DNA of 21,269 nucleotides from Boletus sp. NGJ (Eukaryota; Basidiomycota; Agaricomycetes; Boletales; Boletaceae), in contig JAGTXK010000237.1 of assembly GCA_019096195.1 (NCBI GenBank), positions 1 through 21,269 of the forward strand, given 5' to 3'. The position numbers were made by a program, and so were the translations under genes. Below, one piece after another: positions 1-8,909 of this stretch. Every line of letters begins with the position of its first letter. Position 1 is the first letter of the stretch. The notes under the pieces were generated by a model. That model was given only the letters and a program-made list of their open reading frames with translations. It was not told the origin of the DNA and made no database searches.

Positions 1-135
1 ACGTTACATTCACACTGGCTGTTGTGGTCTCGAGCTTGGAGCACGTTTTTCCGCCATGATTCAGATGTCGAGGGAACTCACCGGATGAGTCTGTGTGAAT
101 AAGAAATAGAACTTGAATGGTCCAGGTCCTTGCGC
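1..135. other. Left flank, no gene seen
   Basis: No open frame here resembles a known protein and no structural RNA is evident. It is the flank of the older repeat copy that the pogo-like element entered. Confidence 0.4.
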
Positions 136-302
136 GATTCAAAAAAGCAGGTTGACAGTCTCCGAGAACGTACGGTATTTTGTGCACGATATGTCGCGAG
201 TTCGACTAGTACGAATGGTGCACTTGTCGTGAACTGAGCCAGGGCCTGCAGCCGAGATATGACGAACACTCGCTGGGGCTACTCGTGGCAACAGGATGAG
301 TA
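136..302 (+). repeat. Old repeat, copy 1, left part
   Basis: This stretch aligns, with many substitutions and small gaps, to 5886-6050 in the same orientation. Shared landmarks are an A-run followed by GGTTGACAGT, then GAACTGAG, GCAGCC and AGATAT. The alignment stops at the TA at 301-302, where the pogo-like element begins, and resumes at 3370. The minus-strand reading of both copies stays open and is weakly alike, so an old coding origin is possible, but I do not recognise the family. Confidence 0.7.
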
Positions 303-322
303 CAGTCATCCACCGGCACTTT
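303..322 (+). repeat. Left terminal inverted repeat of the pogo-like element
   Basis: Reads CAGTCATCCACCGGCACTTT. Its reverse complement occurs at 3348-3367 with one G/A difference. The flanking TA is at 301-302. Confidence 0.92.
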
Positions 323-687
323 GAACAATGAATTTGTAAGTCACATAGAAAACACAACACCACAAATATACTAGATCAGATATATGGGATGTATGGTACT
401 GTAGCATTACTATCAGGTTATAAGGTCTAGAAAGTATGAAATGGTGAGGAAATGAACAATGAACACGACGACCCAAAGTGACCGTTATCGCGCTGCACTG
501 GCACTTTGAACATCACTGCTAAGTACTTAGCTCGGTATGGCATTATATGTGAATACATAGCTAAGATTTCATTTTTGTAATGGTATATAATATTATGTAA
601 CATCATGTAAGCCATATCATGCTTTGACAAGGCCAGTGATGAACAGTCCGAATGCGGTCAATCGCCGTGCTTAAGAGATATCGCCTC
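323..687. other. Noncoding 3' region of the pogo-like element
   Basis: Lies between the left inverted end and the transposase stop. It holds the subterminal repeat at 496-512 and an AT-rich stretch near 520-620, including the palindrome CTAAGTACTTAG. No gene is supported. Confidence 0.5.
496..512 (+). repeat. Subterminal inverted repeat, left
   Basis: CACTGGCACTTTGAACA is matched exactly, inverted, at 3325-3341. The core GGCACTTTGAACA also directly follows the left terminal repeat (315-327). This looks like a reiterated transposase binding site, which is inference. Confidence 0.7.
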
Positions 688-2877
688 TCATTCATCCTCG
701 CTCCCACCCTCAGACTGCATGCCCCCATCACTCTCATTCCCGCCTTGTGCATCGGTTACTGTGCTGCCACCAATCTTGTTAATACTGGGTTTGGGAATTA
801 CACCTTCCAGCTTTCCACATGTTGGTTTGTCCCAGCCCTTTTGCTGCCCTTCTTGCTTGGCAAGTTCACATTCCTCCTCCCAAAGGCGCAATTCTTGTTG
901 GTAATCTCCCCTTCTCTTCTTGTTTCTTTGCTTCCTTGCCTTGTCTCCTTCTCTCCATGTAGCCATCACCTCACTTTGTGCTTGTTTGCGCTTCCACCGG
1001 TTCTCACGATCCACCTTCTCCTGTGTGGTTGCAGCTGCTTGCTCATTGACAAGTGTCTGAAATGACTCACTTGTAAGGAGCTTTGGTAAGCCATTAGAAT
1101 TTAGCTTTCCTTTTTTCTGTTTCCTTTGCTTATCCTCTCCTGCTCATAGTTGTGTACACAGACGACTTGTGTACATTCCATTAAGCATGGCATGGGCCTG
1201 TGTGTCAATCAGGGCATGTTTATATCCATCAACACGATTGCAGGTTTCCTGCAGCGCATTTTGGTATGTGTGTTCCCATTCTGTTTGAGGTTCATCTCTG
1301 AGTAACTCATGCTGGTACCAGCAAGTAGGTGACAGTGTGATGGGCATGTATTCAGGAAGTCAATGTGATGAGGTGAGTGGTGTTTTTTCAGTGAGGAAGG
1401 ATGCTGATGTTGATGCAAGTGTACTGATTGCTGCTGTGGTGGCAACATCCACTGGGGCCCAGGACTCAGTGCTTGATTCTGGTTCGTGAAACTGACAAAG
1501 CAATGATACTACAGCACGGACTGGGCTGGGCTGGGGAAGTGGAAGGCTACTTTTTGATGATGTTTCAAGACTCAGAGCCATCATTTCTGTGGTTACGATA
1601 TCAGGACTGAGTGGCCACACTCCGGTCTTCTCAAAAGCTGTGCAGATGAGCTCGGGTGTCAAGATCTTGTGGTGCACTTTTTCATACACAGAGAGAAAGG
1701 TCAGTTTTGTAATCCTTTGGCCTGTTGCACTTTTGAACTTGTCTTGTTCCTCCAACCAGCATTGTTTTAGTGGCCCGAAGATTACCACATTGAGTCCTTG
1801 ATAGATATGGGTGGTATATGCTGGATAACAAAGAACTTTGATGTCGTGTGAATGTGCATAGTCAAGAAAGTCTTTGGTGTAATGTGAGTTATGTTCATCG
1901 ACAAGTAGGAGCTGAGTACGTCCATTGGCTTTTTCATGTGTCTTCTGATCAAAATCAGCGATCCACAGTGCCCCAATTACTCTGTCAGTCCACCCTTTAT
2001 CAGAATGTGCAATACTAATGCTGAATCAGTAGCTTCTTCAAGGGAATTTCAACACTCACGAAGCCTGCAATCCATTATCTTGATGTCAGTTCATTGAGAA
2101 TGATTGACCCTTATATATGCATGTTGGCAGAATGGTACTTCCATCAGCACAGATTGTGACCATCACAGTGATGGTCTCTTTATTTCCATCGCATTGCTAA
2201 TATTGCAACTTTCATCCCGTAGGTCCAATAACGTGCTGTTTTTGGCCAATACCAGGCTGAAAACCTGTCTTGTCTACTATCCAAAGGCAGTCTTCCTTGA
2301 TTTGGTTCTTGTCCAATGTCTCCTTCAATAGGTTACACCAGGCCTTGTGAGTGTTTTCATTCACAGCCTGACCACGATTGGAATCTAATGGTGAGCTCCA
2401 GTAGGCTCCCAACTGTTTATTGTGCTGACAAAGGAACCACTGTGTCCAATTTTAACCAACCCCTGTATCTGGAAAGGCTGAACCTAAATGGGATCGTAAC
2501 ACCACGTCAACTTGCAGTTTCAAGGTTCCATGAGTGAGAGAAAATCCATGAGCTGCAAGTGCAATGCAGTATGTGACAATGGCCTTGTCCTCTTTAGGAG
2601 TAAGCCAGCCATGGTTTTCCTTATGTGCTTGTTGACAGCTCCTCCCTCCTGCAAGACGGTTCCTAAGGGTTCCATGGCTAATATGAAGGACCTTTTGTTG
2701 TGTCTAAATCCCCACCTCTTTCCCTGCCAAGTAGCATAGGGTGCGTAAACTTTGCTGTTCCTTTTGGGGCTTGTTCTGATCTTCAATATGAAGCTGGATT
2801 GCATATTTGAGAGCCTCCTCTTTTGCTGATGCCCTTTTCCATTGTTTGGCTGCACTAGACTTTGACTGACCAGCCAT
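688..2877 (-). pseudogene. Decayed DDE_1 (pogo/Tigger-like) transposase
   Basis: Cut-and-paste transposase relic. The ATG at 2877-2875 opens a Lys/Gln-rich N-terminus with a helix-turn-helix-like stretch (KEEALKYAIQ, then GTLRNRLAGG), and the same frame runs through a CENP-B-like region (HGWLTPKEDKAIV). The DDE domain follows: VDKTGF (first Asp, near 2255), LLLVDEHNSH (second Asp, near 1895), then QGLNVVIFGPLK near 1770-1805, where the family normally has Asp and this copy has Asn. The C-terminus is a charged, probably coiled-coil tail rich in Glu, Lys and Arg, ending in GGSEDE at the stop 690-688. In-frame stops interrupt it at GI*TQQ, G*NW, GPTG*KLQ, LQY*QCD and FSMN*, and frame changes follow. 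It is non-functional. No other gene lies in the element. Confidence 0.88.
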
Positions 2878-3324
2878 TCTGATGGTGTAAGTGATTGTTT
2901 ATTGAAGACATGTCACTCCATTTTGACATGTCTCTCCATTCTAACATGTCTGCTCATCAAGCTAAGTGAGGCACTGCCTTATAAGGCATATCACATGATA
3001 AGCAATGCTGCTTAGAGGCCATGCAGACATGCTTGACTGGCAACTCTGTGGCACAATCATAACAGTCTGATTGTGATCTCAAATAATTGTACTATACTGT
3101 ATAGACCTCTGCACATATAATTTGTATTTTTTTTTTGGCCCCAATGCACTTTTGCAGGTAGCAATGCATCATTTATCAAAATATACAACAAAGAAAGTCT
3201 CATCATAGCTTTTCCAGGTGGCATGGGGATACTAGAAACTAGCAAACTATGCTGTTAGATAGTACTTTTGTGCTTCTCAACTTGTTTTGTACATCCAAGC
3301 TGAACTTCATGCACAGTGTGGGTT
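2878..3324. other. 5' noncoding region of the pogo-like element
   Basis: Upstream side of the transposase. Near 2908-2957 three spaced copies of ACATGTC or ACATGTCT form a short direct-repeat array. A T-run lies at 3127-3137. No gene is seen; the region is expected to hold the promoter, but no element can be assigned firmly. Confidence 0.5.
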
Positions 3325-3341
3325 TGTTCAAAGTGCCAGTG
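3325..3341 (-). repeat. Subterminal inverted repeat, right
   Basis: TGTTCAAAGTGCCAGTG is the exact 17-bp inverted partner of 496-512 and lies just inside the right terminal repeat. Confidence 0.7.
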
Positions 3342-3347
3342 GTATAT

Positions 3348-3367
3348 AAAGTGCTGGTGGATGACTG
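3348..3367 (-). repeat. Right terminal inverted repeat of the pogo-like element
   Basis: Plus strand reads AAAGTGCTGGTGGATGACTG, the inverted partner of 303-322. The flanking TA is at 3368-3369. Confidence 0.92.
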
Positions 3368-3369
3368 TA

Positions 3370-3426
3370 AGAATAAGCATCAAGGAACCGAGGCAAACAG
3401 ACCATTATGTAATGAGAACAAGGAAA
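3370..3426 (+). repeat. Old repeat, copy 1, right part
   Basis: This continues copy 1 after the transposon. It shares AGAATAAG, then GAGGCAAA, GACCAT and GAGAACAAGGAAAC with 6051-6107. Joined to 136-302 it restores the order seen uninterrupted at 5886-6107. Confidence 0.72.
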
Positions 3427-3450
3427 CACTCTGCGCAGCACGACTTTGAA

Positions 3451-4454
3451 ACTGAAACACTTCGTTCTTTCACTGCTCTTCCAACTCTACAACTGTATAC
3501 CATTGGTGAGGATGTCGATGACCAATACCAGTGCATAGCAGCTCTGAAGAGTGATAGAGTGACGCTTACCATTCAGCAAGACCAAGTGAGAGTATTTGAC
3601 ACTGGTGGCTCTGAGATGGAAAGCATCTCTTGAGCGGGACCGATGGGGTTCAATGATGACGACTTGATGATGGTCAAGAGGTGGGAAGGCAAATGGGCAT
3701 GAACATGTATGCCATTTGTGTGTCAAGGGATTGCAGGTGGATACTGTGCAGGACTATGGAGGGAGCAAGTGTGTGGGATGGAGAAATGCACGAAAAGGTC
3801 ATCAACGTGGACCACACAAACATCGTGTATGCGGTCGATGTCTCCCCAGACTCCACCAAGTTTGCGACCGGGACTTACGAAGATGCGAGCATTTGGAGCA
3901 TCGCAAGTGGGCACAGACTTGTTGGCCCAATCAAACATGACAATTCCATCATGGAAGTCCAATTCTCTCTGAATGGTGAGCAGATCACCACTGCCTGTGA
4001 GGGGAAATTCATCAACATTTTCAACAGTCATACCAGTGACAAGCTTGTTAGCATCAACATGGTCATACCTGGCTTGATAGGCACTCCACTTGCGTGGTTG
4101 AGCAATGGTCAACGAATTTTTGCTGCATCCAGTGACAACAAAATCAAGTCATTCAACGTGTCCACTGGGTCCCAGCTTCTTGAATCACAGATTCTCTGTG
4201 ACAGTGTTGGCAATGAGGATGTCTGCTCCGTTGCTCTAGCTACTAATGGCAAATTCATTGCTACCTATGCAAGGCATTCCATCTTGTTCCTAGACACATT
4301 GACTCTTCCACAGATTGGCTCTGTCGTTGAGGACAGTAAACAGATATGGTCAATTGTCATATCTGCGGATGGTAGTTACCTTGCGACTGGACAAGAGGGC
4401 GGAAAAATTGCTATTTATGATCTCGGCAAGAGTCTCCTGTATGGTCCATTCCAT
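3451..4454 (+). pseudogene. WD40-repeat propeller protein fragment
   Basis: A WD40 beta-propeller remnant. From 3660 to 4454 one frame is open and carries several degenerate blades: GASVWDGEMHEKV, YAVDVSPDSTKFATGTYEDA then SIWSIASG, VQFSLNGEQITTA, LAWLSNGQRIFAASSDNKIK then SFNVSTGS, VALATNGKFIATYA, and IVISADGSYLATGQEGG then KIAIYDLG. Upstream, 3451-3632 in another frame reads CIAALKSDRVTLTI and VRVFDTGGS, another blade, before a stop and a frameshift near 3631-3660. The style resembles the large fungal WD40 families, often C-terminal halves of STAND NTPases in Agaricomycetes, but no NTPase domain is present. There is no credible start codon and the 3' end is lost after 4454. I read it as a truncated pseudogene; an expressed spliced gene is the less likely alternative. 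Confidence 0.72.
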
Positions 4455-4515
4455 GTAAGTAGTCATAATTCTTGGACAAGTCCCATTCTGTCACCTATGC
4501 TGACAAACTGCATAG
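4455..4515 (+). other. Candidate intron in the WD40 fragment
   Basis: It begins GTAAGT directly after ...YGPFH, contains TGCTGAC as a plausible branch site about 15 bases before the end, and ends CATAG. At 61 bp it fits basidiomycete introns. The next in-frame codons read VSNCTV and then stop, so the downstream exon is broken or the exon choice is wrong. Confidence 0.5.
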
Positions 4516-5885
4516 GTGTCCAACTGCACTGTATAATCCCATCCCACATGATATCACAGTCAGATGCTCTACCCATGCCCTCCAGTTCAGGGACACATCC
4601 AGAGGGAAATTTTGACCCAAACCTAAGCGTCCAAACAAAGATTCTCGTAATGCAGGGCACAGTGCCATGGATACAGGGGCAGCAGACCCGATGTGTCTCT
4701 TCCTGCCAATGATGGACCTCGTCACGCCAGCTCACATTCCATTAGATGCAACAAGCAACAATTGATCACAACCCTTGGCCGCCGGTGCCCAAGTAATGGT
4801 GCGTGTTACTTTCCGTTCACCTACATTGTGAGACTTATATTGATAGAGTGTTAACGTCTCCTGTGGGAGGAAAGTGCATGTAGACCATATGAAGGCCAAC
4901 AAATGTGTTGTCTCTTGAGAGTTTGCTTTGTTCTGTGTTCGCCTGTGCCATGATCAGGCTGTATGACAACTCCAGTGCAAGGTCTACATGTGGATGTGCT
5001 GATAAAGTTCGAAGACTCGCTCTGAGTCATCTTTACATGCACTTAACGCAATGTCTCTCCGTTTAGATTGTGTGATGAAATGATAGGAGAGGAAAGAGTC
5101 TACAAGGTGGTGGTGCCAGAGTGTCAGATATGAATGGATACAGGACATTGCAGTTCAAACACAGCAATCTTGCCGGTTCTGGACGGATGGATCTGGGGCG
5201 TGGGCCACAACATTATATTGAACATGGAACACAATGTTCGTGAATGCATCCAAAAACAGTGGCAAGCAGAAAGGTACTAGTATGCATGGCAGGACAGTGG
5301 AGGTTCATGGTTTTGCAAAGAAGTGACCTGTACAGGCAGTCTGTTGAAACCAAAGAAGAGTGCTTGGCAAGCATGAGAACTACCCCAACGAATTTCTCAA
5401 ACGTGATCAAAATGTGTTCTATGCTCTTACACACGTGCCATGTACTCAATGGATATTTATCCATCAAGATCTCCAAAGTAGTGCTGGAACATGAGTTAAC
5501 TTTGACTGGAATGTCAATGAGGCACCCACCATGTCTGTTGTAAAATCGGAGGGTTTGCTCCAACCTGGCTGTCTCCACGCAATCTCCATGTTCGAGTGAA
5601 CCCACCAATCAATGGCTAGTTGGGATGTCCCAGACAGAAGTAGTGGGGTGATCTAGGTGTGAGCAAGCAGCAAAAACATGGGGCGACGGCGCGTGTGGTA
5701 TCTTTGCACGTCACTCCTGCATGCCCACCCTTGCCAATGAAACTCCCCCCTTCAAGTTCGCTTCCCAACACGTTCCTCGTGTTCAGTCTACTCTGACCTG
5801 CAGATACTTGATGTTCATCCTCATGGGAGCTCGTAAGATTTACTCAGAAACCTAATGTTTACACTGATCTCGAGATCGGAGTACA
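4516..5885. other. Unassigned region downstream of the WD40 fragment
   Basis: Mixed-composition sequence without a gene I can support. Both strands are open across about 5244-5543 (99 codons on plus, 131 on minus over 5213-5608), but neither translation resembles a family I recognise. This could be decayed host sequence, perhaps the rest of the WD40 gene, or an unknown repeat. Confidence 0.35.
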
Positions 5886-6107
5886 TTGTGCAATTCGAAA
5901 AAAGAGGTTGACAGTTTCGAGAGAACGCGGTGTAGTTCGTGCACTTTACATCGTAAGTCATTTTGCTGTGAATGCTACACTCACCATGAACTGAGTCCTT
6001 GCAGCCCAGATATGGCGAATAGTCGTGAATCGTAGCCAGGATCCTAGTGAGAATAAGTGCCAAGGGCATGAGGCAAATGGACCATATTGAGAACAAGGAA
6101 ACGTGCA
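5886..6107 (+). repeat. Old repeat, copy 2 (uninterrupted)
   Basis: Second copy of the repeat that is split by the transposon at 303-3367. At the equivalent of the insertion point, near 6046-6052, it reads AGTGAGAATAAG with no extra sequence. No WD40-like coding sequence follows this copy, unlike copy 1. Confidence 0.7.
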
Positions 6108-6473
6108 TGTGAATGAGCACGAGTAAACTGACATACATGTCGGAATGCAAAATTCAAATAGTGTACACTTGCCGGAATCCATTTTTTTTTAATGCAACCC
6201 ACATCATAAGCACATTCACACTGCACGCATGCAATAAAATGGGAATTTGTTCAGTGGAGACACTAAGTGTGACGTCCAGCAGAGATACCTCAATTATTAT
6301 GGAAAGGGTGCTTAGCGCATACTACAATGGTGTGTGGTTGGTGTGCCTGCATCAATTGCCTGGGAACATATATGCCATGTTTGCTACAATATACAATGGA
6401 TAATTGGCTTCATATATAGTGTACATATCATCTGGATGTACGATGTACACAGGCCATATACAGTATGTATGAA
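6108..6473. other. Spacer between the repeat copy and the Copia element
   Basis: AT-leaning sequence with a T9 run near 6181-6190 and several TGTACA or ATATAC motifs. No gene or repeat boundary is recognised. Confidence 0.4.
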
Positions 6474-6478
6474 TGTCA
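6474..6478. repeat. Target site duplication, left of Copia
   Basis: TGTCA. The partner TGTCG lies at 12686-12690 and matches 4 of 5 bases. Confidence 0.6.
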
Positions 6479-6719
6479 TGTAGAAGTACACTCAGTACTG
6501 GATAGAGTCAGTGACTAGTGTATTCCACACCTGTAGAAGTACACTATAATGTATAAGTACAAGGTGTAAAGTAATGATAGATGGATCTTACCTCAATACT
6601 GGATAGAGTCAGTGATTGAGGTGTAGAGTCGCATCAAGACAAAGGTTATCTACACGATTATGTAATATGGATCTAACCGAGTCCATTTGTACCATAGTCC
6701 ATATGAAAATAATACAACA
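6479..6719 (-). repeat. 3' LTR of the Copia element (241 bp)
   Basis: Matches the other LTR over its inner part (6594-6719) and its outer 38 bases (6479-6516). It carries 101 bp more, bounded by a 24-bp direct repeat at 6493-6516 and 6594-6617. The LTR end motif TGTAGAAGTACACT also recurs inside at 6532-6545. Differences from the 5' LTR are mostly transitions. Confidence 0.85.
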
Positions 6720-6728
6720 CTCCCCCTC
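6720..6728 (-). promoter_or_regulatory. Polypurine tract of the Copia element
   Basis: The minus strand reads GAGGGGGAG immediately before the LTR start TGTTG. The pol stop codon TGA (6729-6727) overlaps its first bases, so coding runs right up to the plus-strand priming site. Confidence 0.85.
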
Positions 6729-7058
6729 AAATGGAAGGGTGTAGGCCAAGTTCCTGTGCGAAATGTTTAGCTTTAATGCTAGGAAGAGCTTTCGTAAGAG
6801 TGTCTGCAATCATGTCATTCAAAGGGCAATAGAGAAAACAAATAGAACCATCCTCAACACTGAAATGAATAAAATGGTAATGAATGTCAATGTGTTTTGT
6901 ATGTGCATGATAGCTACCATCACACGTCAGTGTGATAGCCGATTGGTTATCCTTGAAGAGGGTGGTTGGTTGTGTTAATGGACAGAACATTTCTCCAATG
7001 AGGCATTGAAGCCAGAGAGCTTCTTTTGCGGTGTGAGTAGCTGCAACGTATTCAGATT
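6727..7058 (-). pseudogene. pol: Copia pol, RNase H, C-terminal part
   Basis: Resumes with EYVAATHTAKEALWLQ after the nested LTR. Then come LFKDNQSAITLT (catalytic Asp of DNQ/S-type Copia RNase H), HAHTKHIDIHYHFI and DMIADTLTKALP, the standard Copia C-terminus. The TGA stop at 6729-6727 overlaps the polypurine tract. Removing the LTR and one target copy (484 bp) puts this segment exactly in frame with 7538-7741. Confidence 0.9.
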
Positions 7059-7537
7059 TGTTATAATATACGAAATTTTCAAACTTTTCATACAAACACT
7101 TACTTTTCATTTTCGTCAAACATCTTCTTCATAAGTCACGTGACTGTGCACGTGACCATGGGAACATATCACATGATAGGTCTAGAACCTATGACATCAT
7201 ATGATGTCATACCTCATGTGATCCACGACTCTTTAATTTCTGCTCTTCTCACACAGCCCCTTTAATCTCCGTCTTACTATACTTAGTAATTTATCACATG
7301 CACTGCCTGGTCTGTGCGCATCTCTCTCCTGTATATAAAGTAGCACTTGGATGACTGGTAACCCCAGTCTAATCCACTTGTATTCTTCCTCCAACAACTC
7401 ATTAGCTGTGACCACTCTGGTCATTGTAGGGTTGGGAATAGTATAGACTAAGGCTCCCCACCTCATCTGTTGAGCCAGGCTCTGTGTAACCTGTGAATAG
7501 TTCGAGCCTTGTGATTTGTGCCGAAAGGTTCATAACA
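7059..7537 (-). mobile_element. Solo LTR (479 bp) nested in Copia RNase H
   Basis: In the minus orientation it starts TGTTATGAACC and ends ATTATAACA. The 5-bp target copies are AGATT (7054-7058) and GGATT (7538-7542), differing by one transition. The orientation is inferred from a TATA-like TTTATATACA near 7329-7338 on the minus strand. It contains a perfect 22-bp palindrome at 7190-7211 and two CACGTG boxes (7137-7142 and 7149-7154). A 77-codon open frame on the minus strand (7466-7233) has no recognisable motif and I do not count it as a gene. TG...CA ends, 5-bp duplication and lack of internal genes support a solo LTR. Confidence 0.85.
7190..7211. promoter_or_regulatory. 22-bp perfect palindrome in the solo LTR
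   Basis: Each half reads TATGACATCAT, a CRE/bZIP-like dyad. CACGTG boxes lie about 40-55 bases away on the left. These are candidate host-factor binding sites; that role is inference. Confidence 0.45.
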
Positions 7538-7741
7538 GGATTCAGCAGAAGAGAGTGTTACAAGTTCCTGTTTCTTCGAACCCCAGAGAATTGCCCCTCC
7601 GTCGATGAGGAAAGTGAAGCCAGTGATGGCATGTCGATGCTCCTGCATAGCCCCATCTGCATCAACATAGCTGACGAGATCTTGAATTTGTATTCCAAAG
7701 ATTAGCGCGAGTGATTTTATTCCAATCAGATAACAGTAAAT
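7538..7741 (-). pseudogene. pol: Copia pol, RNase H, N-terminal part
   Basis: Continues the reverse transcriptase frame past the TGA at 7744-7742: IYCYLIG, SYVDADGAMQEHRHAITGF (Asp of the RNase H site), GGAILWGSKKQELVTLSSAES. It is cut after AES by a 479-bp solo LTR. The missing continuation is at 6727-7058. Confidence 0.88.
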
Positions 7742-8909
7742 TCACTTTATGGCTTTCCAATGGTCCCACCCAGGGTTCATGTTGAACTGTGAGATGAAAG
7801 AGGTTGCGAATGTGATGTCTGGTCTAGTACTGGTAGCCAGGTGAATGAGGGAACCGACAGCTTGACGATATGGAATGTTTTGCATATGAGCAATCTTGCT
7901 AGTGGTCTTAGGACACTGCAACTCCGACAATTGGATATGCAGGTCAAGAGGAATTGCGACGGGTTTCACGTCAGCAAAATTGTACTTGGTTAGGATCACA
8001 TTGGCATAGGACTTCTGGGAGAGAGATATGGTGTGCGTCTTTCGATCATGCATGACCTTCATCCCCAGTAACCAACTGATTGGTCCTAAATCCATGATGC
8101 GAAAACATGTGCCGATCTCGTCTTTAAATGCTTTGATGAGAGTCGAAGAGCTTCCTGTGACCATACAATCATCAATGTGCGATGCAAGGATTAGGATGTT
8201 ATGTGCTATCCTCACAACAAATATCCCCCAGTCTGCTTCCATGCGTGTGAAGCCTAAGTCATGCAGTGTGTTGCATAATCAGCGATACCATTTGAGTGCA
8301 CCTTGCTTAGAGCCGTAGATGGCGACGCAAAGTTGTGCAACTAGGTCACGACCTTGCTTTTCGAAACTGGGTGGTAGTTCCATGAAAATCACTTCATTTT
8401 CATCAAGTTTACCATTTAGGAATGTGCTGTGGAAGTCGAAAACATCGATGTCCCAATCCCGATGTGCTGCAATTGCTAAAATAAGTCGAAGTGAAGTGAG
8501 GCGCAATGGGTGTGTAGGTTTTGTCATAGTCAACGCCATACTGTTGAGTAAAACCCCGTGTGACAAGTCGTGCCTTGTACTTGTCGATTTTGCCCACTGA
8601 GTTCTTCTTTATCTTGAAGACCCATTTGCAGCTTACGACATTGGTGTTTCGGGGACGTTCAACAACATTCCAGGTGTGCACATTGTCCAGACTTTTCAAT
8701 TCAGCGTTGATCACTTCTTCCCACCTGGGCCAATTAGGTCGCTTTTTGGCTTCATCAATAGTCACTGGTTCGAGTCCTTCTGCAACCACACTTCCAGTCA
8801 GCAGTGCAAACACTGCTCCTGAGTCATTGAATTCACATGCTGTCGAGGCATGTTCAACTGCACCCTTGACTATGCGCATCCCTTTAGGCAAGACTTGGTC
8901 ATCTGTTCA
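7742..8909 (-). pseudogene. pol: Copia pol, reverse transcriptase (RVT_2)
   Basis: Copia-type reverse transcriptase. From the N-terminal side: WPRWEEVINAELKSLDNVHT, CKWVFKIKKN, KARLVTRGFTQQYGVDYDKT, YTPIAP, a frameshift near 8506, then LRLILAIAAHRDWDIDVFD, FLNGKLDENE and YGSKQGALKWYR. The polymerase box reads ILASHIDDCMVTG, keeping both Asp of the family's xxDD motif. It continues with LGPISWLLGMKV and YRQAVGSLIHLATSTRPDI. In-frame TGA codons lie at 8909-8907, 8281-8279 and 7744-7742. Two in-frame blocks and a single frameshift mean the original reading is easy to follow, but no active enzyme can be made. Confidence 0.92.

Larger units (their letters stand above)
303..3367 (-). mobile_element. 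pogo-like (Tc1/mariner superfamily) DNA transposon
   Basis: A 3065-bp element with 20-bp terminal inverted repeats matching at 19 of 20 positions, flanked on both sides by TA (301-302 and 3368-3369). The TA target duplication is diagnostic of the Tc1/mariner superfamily. One decayed DDE_1 transposase gene (688-2877, minus) occupies the centre. The paralogous repeat at 5886-6107 gives the pre-insertion arrangement and confirms both ends. The ends are complete but the transposase is dead, so any mobility would need enzyme supplied in trans. Confidence 0.9.

Noticed and set aside
652-1065. 137-codon plus-strand open frame rich in Leu and Pro, like a membrane protein
   Set aside because: It is the antisense of the charged C-terminal tail of the minus-strand pogo transposase.
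3723-4112. 129-codon minus-strand frame
   Set aside because: Antisense of the WD40 blades on the plus strand.
6530-6719. 3' LTR starting at the second TGTAGAAG motif
   Set aside because: The 5 bases before it (ACACC) do not match the right flank, whereas starting at 6479 gives TGTCA against TGTCG.
7233-7466. 77-codon minus frame inside the 479-bp LTR
   Set aside because: Short, no recognised motif, and contained within an LTR; it could be chance or leader sequence.
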